A DNA stretch of 64,000 nt, from assembly GCA_004296885.1 (NCBI GenBank), contig SCVN01000004.1, positions 1 to 64,000 of the forward strand, in the 5' to 3' direction. The first letter of the stretch is position 1. Each line of letters starts with the position of its first letter. The notes under the pieces were generated by a model that searched no databases, was not told the origin of the DNA, and worked only from the letters and a program-made list of their open reading frames with translations. This DNA is from Nitrospirota bacterium (GTDB lineage: Bacteria; Nitrospirota; Nitrospiria; Nitrospirales; Nitrospiraceae). Both the position numbers and the translations under genes were made by a program. This document shows positions 51,456-58,451 of this stretch, piece after piece.

Positions 51456-51983
51456 ATGTTCCCGACCTGCCGCAGCCGAACTTTAGTCGCACTCTTTGCT
51501 CTCGTCCTGCTCTGCGCAACGACCGCTCATACGGCAGACCTCAGCACCCCTGAAGGCGTCCTTCGGGCGCTGGTGAGGGCGAATGAAGACAAGGACATGG
51601 CCACAATTGCCAAGTTCATGGCCCATGACGACGACATCATCAGCTATACGATCGAGGGGCGCAAATACGTCGGCTGGGCGGACTTCGCCCGCGACATGGA
51701 GACCGAGTTCAAGGACGCCACGCGCATCGAGATCCCGATCACCGAACTGAAAGTCTGGACGCGCGGAGAGACCGTCTGGTTTGCGATGGAGCTGGACTAT
51801 ATTCGCTACCTCGGCAGCGGCAAAGAGGAAGTGCGGATGCTCCTCCCCCTGCGCGAGACCGGCATCATGGAGCGGCGCAACGGGCAGTGGATGCTGGTGA
51901 CGTTCCATGAGTCCTTTCGCAGCGAAGTGTCCATCACGCCGGGCACATCGAGCAGCAATCAAGCGTTTCCGTCTTTGAAGTAA
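51456..51983 (+). CDS. Exported SnoaL/ketosteroid-isomerase-like protein
   Basis: A 175-residue protein with a signal peptide ending near AHTADL. STPEGVLRALVRANEDKDMA, TIAKFMAHDDDIISYTIEGR, WADFARDMETEFKDATRIEI and RRNGQWMLVTFHESFRS follow the NTF2/SnoaL-like cone fold. It has no sure enzymatic function. Its SD is sequestered in the hairpin at 51421-51454. It is followed by an exported TPR gene whose start codon is odd. Confidence 0.75.
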   Translation: MFPTCRSRTLVALFALVLLCATTAHTADLSTPEGVLRALVRANEDKDMATIAKFMAHDDDIISYTIEGRKYVGWADFARDMETEFKDATRIEIPITELKVWTRGETVWFAMELDYIRYLGSGKEEVRMLLPLRETGIMERRNGQWMLVTFHESFRSEVSITPGTSSSNQAFPSLK

Positions 51984-52026
51984 GAAATCGGACCGTCTCG
52001 TTGACTTCCGGCAGCCGGAGCGCAAT

Positions 52027-52794
52027 ACGAAACCAGCCCCCACCAGTCCCAGATCCCGTTCGCTGACGCTGCTGCTCGCCTGCGCACTGCTCCTGTGGCT
52101 GGCGCTTCCGTCGGCCGCCCAACCGCCTGCGCCGCCGCCCGATTACCCCCAGTCGCTGGAGAAAGACCTAAAACAGCTCCTGGAGGCCAAGGCCCAAGAG
52201 TCCTCCGATCCCAAGCTGCTCATACAATTGGCCGGCCTCTACCTCGAGATCGGCGAAGAGCTCTATACCGAGAAGCCGCGGAAGCTGGCCGCCTTTGAGG
52301 AAGGGGCGCGCCTTGCCAAACGCGCCATCGAACTGGACGACAAAAACGCGGAGGCGCACTACCTCTACGCCGCCAACATGGGCAGCGCCGCGGACACGAA
52401 GGGTATCGCCGCCTCGCTCCTTGCACTGGACGACATCAAAACCCATGCGAAACGGACCCTGGAGCTGCAGAAAGACCACGTGGGCGCGCTCCACATGGCC
52501 GGCATGATGTTGGAAGAATTGCCCCAGTTCCTAGGCGGCAACCAAGCCGTCGCCCTCGACTACCTGAAAAAGGCCGTATCCATCGATCCCAGCTATTCCC
52601 ATGCCCGGCTGGATTTGGCCAAGATGTACGTCAAACGCCGCGACCCGGAATCGGCGCAGCGTGAACTGCACGCGATCATCGCGATGGACCACCCGAGCGA
52701 CGCCTATGCCTGGGCCCGCCGGTACCGTCCGGAAGCGGAAAAACTCCTGGCCACGTTGAAGCCGGGGGAGTCTGCCGGAGCCAACGCCAAGTAA
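52027..52794 (+). CDS. Exported TPR protein with apparent ACG start
   Basis: The open frame runs back to an in-frame TGA near 51979 with no ATG, GTG or TTG before a TTG at 52228. Starting at ACG (52027), 6 bases after GGAG (52017-52020), gives 255 residues and a complete signal peptide: a basic KPAPTSPRSRSLT, then LLLACALLLWLALPSAAQ. The mature part has TPR helices (AEAHYLYAANMGSAADTKGI; GGNQAVALDYLKKAVSIDPS), like the TRAP-associated TatT type. The TTG would drop the signal peptide. An ATG-to-ACG change is the simplest explanation. Confidence 0.7.
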   Translation, partial: TKPAPTSPRSRSLTLLLACALLLWLALPSAAQPPAPPPDYPQSLEKDLKQLLEAKAQESSDPKLLIQLAGLYLEIGEELYTEKPRKLAAFEEGARLAKRAIELDDKNAEAHYLYAANMGSAADTKGIAASLLALDDIKTHAKRTLELQKDHVGALHMAGMMLEELPQFLGGNQAVALDYLKKAVSIDPSYSHARLDLAKMYVKRRDPESAQRELHAIIAMDHPSDAYAWARRYRPEAEKLLATLKPGESAGANAK

Positions 52795-52826
52795 GCGGAC
52801 GGTTTCACACGAGGAGTTCCCAACCT

Positions 52827-53825
52827 ATGAAGCTGATTACCCTAACACTGATGCTCAGCCTGATTGTGGCCGGTCCTGCCCTGGCGGACGGCAACCACCA
52901 GCACGGCGGGCACGCCCCCACCCTGGAAGAAAAAACCACGGTCACCCTGGAAGGCAACACCCTGACCCTCACCTTCGGGCCGATGGACCTGCCGACCGGC
53001 CACGACGGCGACCTCGCCGCCAGCATCCCCAAACATATCTTCCAGATCCTCAAGGATCGCCACATGGTCGGCTACAAATCGGCCATCTTCACGAAGGACG
53101 GGAAACCCCTGCCACGCCAGTGGCTTCACCACGTCCTGCTGATGAACCTCGACAAGGACAGCGTGTCCTGTCCGGGCGAGCCGCTGTTCTTCGCCGGAGC
53201 CGGCATGGAAATGACCGAAACGAAGTTCCCCGCCGGCTACGGGGTCAGGCTTGAAAAGGACAAGAAGCTGATGGTCGTGGTGGCCTTCTACCACAAGGCC
53301 CTGCCCACGAAGGACGTCATGGCCACGTTCACGATGGAACTGGCCCCGGAAGGGGCGCCCGTGCAGGACATGGACGTGTATCAGGTCGGCGTCAACATCG
53401 TCTGTTACAGCAAGTTCGATCAACGGGGCCCGAACCAGACCGACGAGGGGATCATCATCAACCCCGGCTTGCAGGTGCAGTCGGCCCCGCTCAAGTTCAA
53501 CATGGACGGCTGCGTGAAGTTCGCCTATCCCCACGGCCATGATCAGTTGCTGCTCATCGCGCTGGACAATAAGACCACCAAGAAGACGCTGCTCCGGACC
53601 GTGCCGGACGTCGAAGCGGACGGCAACTTCCGGGCCTTCCAGCCCCACCAAGTCTACAAAGACGATCGCGGCTTTTCCGTGAACACTCGCGACGACTATG
53701 AGATGACCATGGTCTACCATCGCCCCTTGCACGACCCGGAGGAGGGGCACGGTATGGGCAACTATCTGCTCTACATGACGCCGGGAACCTGCCCGGGGGA
53801 TGCGTCGGCCGCGGCGGCGCGCTGA
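52827..53825 (+). CDS. Exported PHM-like copper-fold protein
   Basis: A 332-residue protein with a signal peptide ending near GPALADG and a His-rich mature start (NHQHGGHA). WLHHVLLMNLDKDSVSCPGE is reminiscent of the copper His pair of ascorbate-dependent type II monooxygenases (PHM fold), with a second half containing AYPHGHDQLLLIALDN and MTMVYHRPLHDPEEGHGMGN. The family call is by pattern only. It follows the TPR gene by 32 bases. Confidence 0.6.
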   Translation: MKLITLTLMLSLIVAGPALADGNHQHGGHAPTLEEKTTVTLEGNTLTLTFGPMDLPTGHDGDLAASIPKHIFQILKDRHMVGYKSAIFTKDGKPLPRQWLHHVLLMNLDKDSVSCPGEPLFFAGAGMEMTETKFPAGYGVRLEKDKKLMVVVAFYHKALPTKDVMATFTMELAPEGAPVQDMDVYQVGVNIVCYSKFDQRGPNQTDEGIIINPGLQVQSAPLKFNMDGCVKFAYPHGHDQLLLIALDNKTTKKTLLRTVPDVEADGNFRAFQPHQVYKDDRGFSVNTRDDYEMTMVYHRPLHDPEEGHGMGNYLLYMTPGTCPGDASAAAAR

Positions 53826-53837
53826 GAAAGGACTCCC

Positions 53838-54284
53838 ATGTCACTGTTCGACCGTCTATCGGAAGATTTGAAGCAAGCCATGCGGAGCAAGGACCAGCTC
53901 CGCATGGACGTGATCCGCATGATCAAGGCCGCGGCGCTGAACAAGGAGATCGAGCTTAAGAAGGACCTGGACGACGCGGACCTGAGCCGCATCATGACCC
54001 AGCTCATCAAGCAGCGCAAAGAGTCGGTCGAGCAGTATCAGAAAGCCAAGCGGGACGACCTGGCCGGCAAAGAACTCAAAGAGATCGCCATCATCGAAGG
54101 CTACCTGCCCAAAGCCCTCTCGGCGGACGAAATTGCGCAGGCGATCGCGGCGGCGATCCAGGAGACCGGCGCGACTTCGCTCAAGGACATGGGCGCCGTC
54201 ATGAAAGCCGTCATGGCCCGCCTGGTCGGCCAGACGGTGGACGGCAAACAGGTCAGTGAACTGGTGCGCACCAAACTTACATAG
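53838..54284 (+). CDS. GatB/YqeY domain protein
   Basis: A 148-residue protein: LFDRLSEDLKQAMRSKDQLR, IRMIKAAALNKEIELKKDLD, RKESVEQYQKAKRDDLAGKE, EIAIIEGYLPKALSADEIAQ, MGAVMKAVMARLVGQTVDGK. These are the signatures of YqeY, related to the tRNA-binding tail of GatB. Usually lies next to rpsU or dnaG; not here. AAAGGA precedes the ATG, 12 bases after the previous stop. Confidence 0.93.
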   Translation: MSLFDRLSEDLKQAMRSKDQLRMDVIRMIKAAALNKEIELKKDLDDADLSRIMTQLIKQRKESVEQYQKAKRDDLAGKELKEIAIIEGYLPKALSADEIAQAIAAAIQETGATSLKDMGAVMKAVMARLVGQTVDGKQVSELVRTKLT

Positions 54285-54338
54285 TTGCTCCCCGACCGTG
54301 CCTCTCCAGAACTTCTTTTCAGTCCCCACGGCACATCC

Positions 54339-54920
54339 ATGAAACGGATCTGCGTCTTCTGCGGGTCCAGGGAAGGCAATAGGCCTGTCTATACGGAAGC
54401 AGCCAGGGCTGTGGGCGGCCTGCTGGCCCGCGAAGGGATCGGGCTGGTCTATGGAGGGGGTGGGATCGGGCTCATGAAACTCCTGGCCGATGCGGTCCTG
54501 GACGCAGGAGGTCAAGTGACGGGCGTCATTCCCCATGCCCTGACCACCCAGGAGATTGCCCATCCCCGCGTCACCGACCTTCGAGTCGTCGGCTCCATGC
54601 ACGAACGAAAAGCCTTGATGGCGGAGCTGTCCGATGCGTTTATCGCCCTGCCCGGCGGGTACGGCACCCTGGAGGAATTCTGCGAAGTAGTCACCTGGGC
54701 GCAACTGGGCTTGCACCGGAAACCTTGCGGGCTGCTGAACGTCGCCGGGTTCTACGATCCCCTACTCGCCCAGCTCGACCGGCAAGTGACCGAAGGGTTC
54801 CTCAGCCCAACCATGCGCACCCTGGTGATCGAAGCCAAGGAGCCGGGGCAGTTACTCATCAGCATTCAGGCTTACCGGTCGCCGGTTACGGAGCAGCCCA
54901 TCAGGCTAGATCAGACCTAG
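54339..54920 (+). CDS. LOG-family nucleotide 5'-monophosphate phosphoribohydrolase
   Basis: A 193-residue TIGR00730-type protein with a Rossmann fold: ICVFCGSREGNRPVYTEAAR, GLVYGGGGIGLMKLLADAVL, MHERKALMAELSDAFIALPG, PGGYGTLEEFCEVVTWAQLG. It hydrolyses the N-glycosidic bond of purine monophosphates, as in cytokinin-activating LOG proteins. No SD is seen before the ATG. A diverged copy of its last third lies at 57062-57184. Confidence 0.92.
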   Translation: MKRICVFCGSREGNRPVYTEAARAVGGLLAREGIGLVYGGGGIGLMKLLADAVLDAGGQVTGVIPHALTTQEIAHPRVTDLRVVGSMHERKALMAELSDAFIALPGGYGTLEEFCEVVTWAQLGLHRKPCGLLNVAGFYDPLLAQLDRQVTEGFLSPTMRTLVIEAKEPGQLLISIQAYRSPVTEQPIRLDQT

Positions 54921-55031
54921 CCGAACCGACAACGTCTTTCCAGGTTTTCGGTTTATTCGAGATTCTTTACTCCAATTCCGAGCCTGCCGATATCATTGGC
55001 TCCGTGCACACCTTTGCCGGAACGCCGACAG

Positions 55032-55068
55032 AGCAAGGGCTCCGGACGTTTCGTCCGGAGCCCTTGCT
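55032..55068. terminator. Bidirectional terminator hairpin
   Basis: Perfect 17-bp stem: AGCAAGGGCTCCGGACG (55032-55048) and its complement (55052-55068) with a 3-nt loop, between the convergent LOG gene and the exported-protein gene at 55165. A short TCCTC tail instead of a U tract. Very stable; termination inferred from position. Confidence 0.7.
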
Positions 55069-55164
55069 TCCTCAGCTCAGTTCACGTCCGTCTTCGCTAG
55101 CCCGGACTGGCTGGTCAACGTGGCTGCCCGATCAACAGAATTGGTGTAACCCGTGAGCGACGAA

Positions 55165-55494
55165 TCAGCCCTTGGGTTCCGGAGCATCCTTCCCGTCAGG
55201 GATGATCTTCACGACCTTGAGAACCTTTCCCATTTCGTCCAGTTCGACCTCGACACTGACGTGGTCGCCTTCCGTCAGCCCTTTCATCAGGTCAATGCTG
55301 GCGACGGGCAGCGATTCCGTCTTCCCGCGGTCGATCTGGATTGTGACCTTCAAGCCGGCCCAATCGATGCTCTTGATGGTACCGCCCACAAAATTCGTGG
55401 CCGCCGCCGAGGCATCAACGCCGGACGGACTGCTCATGCCGACCATACCCACGACACAGACCAAACCGACCATTGCGATGAGTAACGTTTTCAT
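55165..55494 (-). CDS. Small exported protein
   Basis: A 109-residue protein with a signal peptide ending near VDASAA; AAAGGAGG precedes the ATG. FVGGTIKSIDWAGLKVTIQI and LTEGDHVSVEVELDEMGKVL suggest a small beta barrel, similar in layout to the exported protein at 16724. It overlaps the upstream gene (ATGA). Function unknown. Confidence 0.72.
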   Translation of the reverse strand: MKTLLIAMVGLVCVVGMVGMSSPSGVDASAAATNFVGGTIKSIDWAGLKVTIQIDRGKTESLPVASIDLMKGLTEGDHVSVEVELDEMGKVLKVVKIIPDGKDAPEPKG

Positions 55495-55766
55495 GATGCT
55501 CCCTCCTTTATTTGCCCCACAGCCAGTTGACCAGCCAAGGCGTCGGGATTCCCATGGCGGATGCTACGGACATCCCAATGGTGACTCTGGTTCAGCGCAG
55601 CGCCTCGCGGCAAGTCCGGCGCTTCGCGCGACGATTGCCTATCCATCCTCTCAAGATGCAGCTTGTCCATATAGAGGACCAGCCAAGGGAGGCATAGCAG
55701 GAAGATGACCGCGCTGACGCCAATCAGCAGCCCCAACAACAGGATCTCCATCGCGCCTAACGACAT
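55491..55766 (-). CDS. Small membrane protein
   Basis: A 91-residue protein; GGAGG before the ATG at 55766. One N-terminal membrane segment (AMEILLLGLLIGVSAVIFLL), then a polar tail with HHWDVRSIRHGN. No family recognised. Coupled to the exported protein by the ATGA overlap. Confidence 0.7.
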   Translation of the reverse strand: MSLGAMEILLLGLLIGVSAVIFLLCLPWLVLYMDKLHLERMDRQSSREAPDLPRGAALNQSHHWDVRSIRHGNPDALAGQLAVGQIKEGAS

Positions 55767-56447
55767 GGCCCCCTCCTTCGCCACTTGTAGTACTGTAGTA
55801 CATGGACCAGCCTTGCTGGCATTGAGAGGAGCAAAGAGAATGCCGACGGACGCGCGCGCGTGGAGGTTATTGAATTTGCAGATTTATTCATTTGGCTTTG
55901 TTCAGAAACGCCAATTTGTTCTCCATCATCCTGCAGGGAACTTCCCACAAACGTTTTCCCCTTCCAAGTAAACCCATTGAAATTTCTATAAGCACGACTG
56001 TATGCAATCCCCTGCAACGACCACGAGCGCCAGGCCTGTGTTTCCCATCTCACACCTGTAGGGATTTGCCTCTCGTCAAGGAACAACGTATTGCCAATCG
56101 TTTAGATGATGAGCGGACATAAGGCGTAGGGTTGCGCCTTCACTGTTCAGAGTGAGTTCCTCTTTGCCAATTTATCCAACCTATTGGAATCATGGGAGGG
56201 TCCACATAACCCAAGACATGGCATTTCTCTTGCGCATAGAGAAAAGCGACGGGAGGAGCGATCCTCAACGAAGAGGGGCGGACCAAGACGGCAAAGTCCG
56301 ACAAGAGCAACACCGCGACGGTGGCGACAAGACACGATTCGAAGCGCGAGGTACGGGCGGATTGATACAGCTCCACGGCTGCCGTTCGGCGTCGGACCGA
56401 GCGACCCAAAGCCCTCTCTCCTACCCGACAATACAGGAGGTGACGCC
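55767..56447. other. Gap of about 680 bases without a convincing gene
   Basis: Only short overlapping frames are open. The minus frame at 55757-56086 reads WRSWSLQGIAYSRAYRNFNG, protein-like, but has no SD or promoter I can defend and may be a gene remnant. The part 55860-56130 is more AT-rich than its surroundings. No repeats from the hairpin family were seen here. Confidence 0.4.
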
Positions 56448-56630
56448 ATGCGATATGTCACAATCCTCTGCGAACACAAGACGCCAAGAACCTGCGCCGA
56501 TTGCGGGCAACCGTCCAAACTCCTGACCAGAGCCTATAATCGTTTTACCCAATCCGAGGTACGGCTCTGCCCTCCCTGCATCGTCTGGCACGACCAACAG
56601 GTGGACGACCTAGTCCCAACCAGATCATAG
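56448..56630 (+). CDS. Small zinc-ribbon-like protein
   Basis: A 60-residue protein behind a perfect AGGAGGTGACG. Cys pairs CADCG and CPPC (in VRLCPPCIVWHDQQVDD), with CEH near the start, suggest a zinc or metal site. No family recognised. First of three tiny plus genes in this gene-poor stretch. Confidence 0.65.
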   Translation: MRYVTILCEHKTPRTCADCGQPSKLLTRAYNRFTQSEVRLCPPCIVWHDQQVDDLVPTRS

Positions 56631-56745
56631 AACCGTTCGCATGTGCTCGATCGCTGTTGCGGGGCCGCGCCGGGAACGGTTCACCCGTACCATCGGCACA
56701 GGGCGAGCACGCGCAGCCAGATCATGACATTCCGGAGAGCACGGC

Positions 56746-56862
56746 ATGGCCACACCAGAACTCTTCACCGGGGATCGTTTCTACAACAACACCTTGCCGG
56801 CGAGCCTTCTGCTCTGGCTGGTGTTGGTCTTGATCGTCGGAACCTGGTGGAGCAGCGGCTAG
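56746..56862 (+). CDS. Tiny membrane protein (38 residues)
   Basis: Short polar start (MATPELFTGDRFYNNTL), then one strong membrane helix (PASLLLWLVLVLIVGTWW) ending SSG. GGAGAG lies 6 bases before the ATG. Too short for usual gene callers. The combination of SD, start and helix supports it. Function unknown. Confidence 0.6.
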   Translation: MATPELFTGDRFYNNTLPASLLLWLVLVLIVGTWWSSG

Positions 56863-56897
56863 ATCGGCCCGGCCATGCACCAGCACAGCGCCGAGCC

Positions 56898-57119
56898 ATG
56901 TACGCCGTTCTTGTGCTGTCCGCCTGCCTGAGTTGTAGCCCTTCCCCGAACACCCCCTATGCGGATGGACTCCAGCAGTTTGCCTGTGCACATAGCGAGG
57001 CACGTCCCGGGGAGTGCAAGAGAAAGCTGAGGGAGGCAAAAATGAAAGGAGCGTTGCAGACCTCGCCCAGCTCGACCGGCGGATGGCCGAGGGATTCCTC
57101 AGCCCAACAAGAACCCTAG
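56898..57119 (+). CDS. Possible small lipoprotein, perhaps truncated
   Basis: A 73-residue frame from ATG at 56898: MYAVLVLSACLSCSPSPNTP, a plausible lipoprotein start, then a Cys-bearing, Lys-rich mature part. SD is weak. From 57062 its reading runs out of frame through the duplicated LOG fragment, so the true C terminus may have been replaced. Evidence is limited. Confidence 0.4.
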   Translation: MYAVLVLSACLSCSPSPNTPYADGLQQFACAHSEARPGECKRKLREAKMKGALQTSPSSTGGWPRDSSAQQEP

Positions 57120-57184
57120 TGATCGAAGCCGAGGAGCCGGAGCAGTTACTCGCACGCTCAAAACCTATCGGTCGCCGGTTACGG
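57062..57184 (+). pseudogene. Fragment duplicated from the LOG gene C terminus
   Basis: The DNA from 57062 to 57184 matches 54765-54891 closely: same CTCGCCCAGCTCGACCGGC start and GGTCGCCGGTTACGG end, with a 3-4 base deletion and scattered changes between. In frame it reads LAQLDRRMAEGFLSPTRTLV, against LAQLDRQVTEGFLSPTMRTL in the gene. No start or N-terminal part remains, so it is a pseudogene fragment about 2.2 kb from its source. Confidence 0.85.
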
Positions 57185-57224
57185 GGAGGAGGATAGCGGA
57201 GGGGGAGAACAGAAAATACCGATT

Positions 57225-57395
57225 TTAGGCTTCTTGCCAGCCATTGTGGAGATATCGATGGCGCAGCACGAGTTGAGCAAAGATAGGGGCCATGAGCCAG
57301 GAAAGGCCGAACGTCACGAACGCCGCCAGGACAGCCAATATGACACCGATCCATGCTTCATGTTTCGCCCAATAAAAAGGACCGAAGAGAAGTGT
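57225..57395 (-). pseudogene. Membrane half of a zinc-ribbon protein beyond a TGA
   Basis: Directly after the TGA (57396-57398) that ends the zinc-ribbon frame, the same frame stays open for 56 codons and reads TLLFGPFYWAKHEAWIGVIL, AVLAAFVTFGLSWLMAPIFA, then RYLHNGWQEA and a TAA. This is a membrane domain with no start or SD of its own. Families with an N-terminal zinc ribbon and this FGPFYW-type membrane tail exist, usually with Trp where the TGA stands, so one TGG-to-TGA change split a single gene. Confidence 0.75.
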
Positions 57396-57617
57396 TCAGA
57401 GAAATGGATTAGTGATCTCGACGATCTGGCCGGTTGCTGGGTTGCGAAAACGCATGGCTGTTTCGCCGGTCATTTTGGATTTTTCTGGCAGACTGCTGGA
57501 AGGCTCTTTTGAAAGGCTGACCATGCTTGCCTGAGGGATGGGGTAAGCACATGATGGGCAAGCTCGTGCTAATGATGAAATCTCCTTGCCACATTCAGGG
57601 CATTTGATGAGTGCCAT
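57396..57617 (-). CDS. Zinc-ribbon protein, truncated by a TGA
   Basis: A 73-residue product behind AAGGAG. MALIKCPECGKEISSLARAC and PSCAYPIP form a zinc ribbon; MRFRNPATGQIVEITNPFL is the hinge to the lost membrane half (57225-57395). The soluble zinc-ribbon part can still be made. Elsewhere in the window TGA is used as a normal stop, so recoding is unlikely but not excluded. Confidence 0.75.
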   Translation of the reverse strand: MALIKCPECGKEISSLARACPSCAYPIPQASMVSLSKEPSSSLPEKSKMTGETAMRFRNPATGQIVEITNPFL

Positions 57618-57693
57618 GGTTTTTCTCTCCTTTTTCCTCAGCAGCCACTGTACCTAGTCGCTGCTCTTTGTCCTCTTAATCTGCGATCACCAT

Positions 57694-57726
57694 AAAAAAA
57701 GGCCAGCCCCCTTACGAGAGCTGACC
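57694..57726 (-). terminator. Rho-independent terminator after the orphan repeat array
   Basis: Minus strand GGTCAGC (57726-57720), loop CTCGTAAGGGG, GCTGGCC (57707-57701), then seven T. Stem with one G-T wobble. It lies downstream of the hairpin-repeat array (57801-57985) and upstream of the zinc-ribbon gene, so it ends transcription of the array. Confidence 0.85.
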
Positions 57727-57800
57727 CTTAACGCATCTACCTCACTATTCCCACATTGGACCTTTAGGCGATTACGCAACTCCTTACGCGTCAACAAGAA

Positions 57801-57985
57801 TTTGATTACTGGAGGCAAAGTAACTATCCGCCGCGAGTTTATCGAGCGCGGCGGGTCAAGCGAAGAAGAGAACCCCAAGATTGCTGGTGGGGTTCTCCGC
57901 CGCGCAAATCAATAGCGCGTCGGTACACGCCAAGCGAAGAATTTGATTGCTGGAGGCAAACAATCTCTCCGCAGCGATTTGATCG
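57801..57985 (-). repeat. Orphan array of three tRNA-trailing-type hairpin repeats
   Basis: No tRNA adjoins. Unit A: stem 57847-57854/57828-57835 (CCGCCGCG/CGCGGCGG on minus), 11-nt loop, then ATAGTTAC and TTTGCCTCCAGTA, with a 26-base identity to 22276-22301. Unit B: stem 57915-57923/57897-57905 with one mismatch, followed by a perfect 9-bp second stem (GAGAACCCC/GGGGTTCTC, 57868-57876 with 57889-57897). Unit C: second stem GATTG/CAATC intact (57945-57949, 57961-57965), first stem arm without partner, so it is cut. Units are linked by CTTCGCTTG. It reads on the minus strand into the terminator. Confidence 0.8.
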
Positions 57986-58127
57986 AAGATCTTGACTTCA
58001 ACTCAGCGCAGACGGACCGCATCGGCTCCGCTCGCACCGTATCTGAACGACGACACATCCGAAGAAGACGGAACTGAACGAACTTACGAAGCGGAGCGGC
58101 AAGAAGGATCGGCCGGACACATGGCAT

Positions 58128-58304
58128 TCATTTTTGGCAGAACCAGAGCGCGTAGAAGCGGTGATTGCAGGAATGGCACTCGAAGGGATAGAGGCCCAGC
58201 CAGCTGAGGATTCGCTCGTCACAATGCCGATGCGCCCGCTCTCCCCAGCGAAACCGGCAGATGGGGCAGCGAGCCGAAACGAGTGTCGGCAGCCAACTGA
58301 ACAT
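58128..58304 (-). CDS. Small zinc-ribbon protein
   Basis: A 58-residue protein: two Cys pairs, CPIC and CHSC, separated by SWLGLYPFECHSC with an arginine/aromatic tail NHRFYALWF. Short proteins with this plan are widespread and of unknown role. ATG at 58304 with GAAGG 6 bases upstream. It lies upstream of the repeat array on the same strand and might share a transcript with it. Confidence 0.65.
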   Translation of the reverse strand: MFSWLPTLVSARCPICRFRWGERAHRHCDERILSWLGLYPFECHSCNHRFYALWFCQK

Positions 58305-58451
58305 GAACACCTTCAACGGTCCCTCTTCTCCGCCGATTCATTCACTGAGGCGCGCAGCGAGTTGCTCGCTGCTTCGGCTCGCGATCTTCCAAGGCCGGCC
58401 GACGCATCTTATTCGATCGAGAGGGGCCAAGCGGAAAACTGGTCTCTCAGC

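Noticed and set aside
57396-57398. Selenocysteine or general UGA-Trp recoding at the TGA
   Set aside because: No SECIS-like element was recognised after the codon and TGA serves as a normal stop elsewhere (for example at the end of glgP), so a nonsense mutation is simpler.
57801-57985. CRISPR array or integron attC cluster
   Set aside because: Units are not identical direct repeats with regular spacers, no cas or integrase gene is near, and no attC-type GTTRRRY core sites could be aligned. The compensatory stems fit a structured repeat family better.
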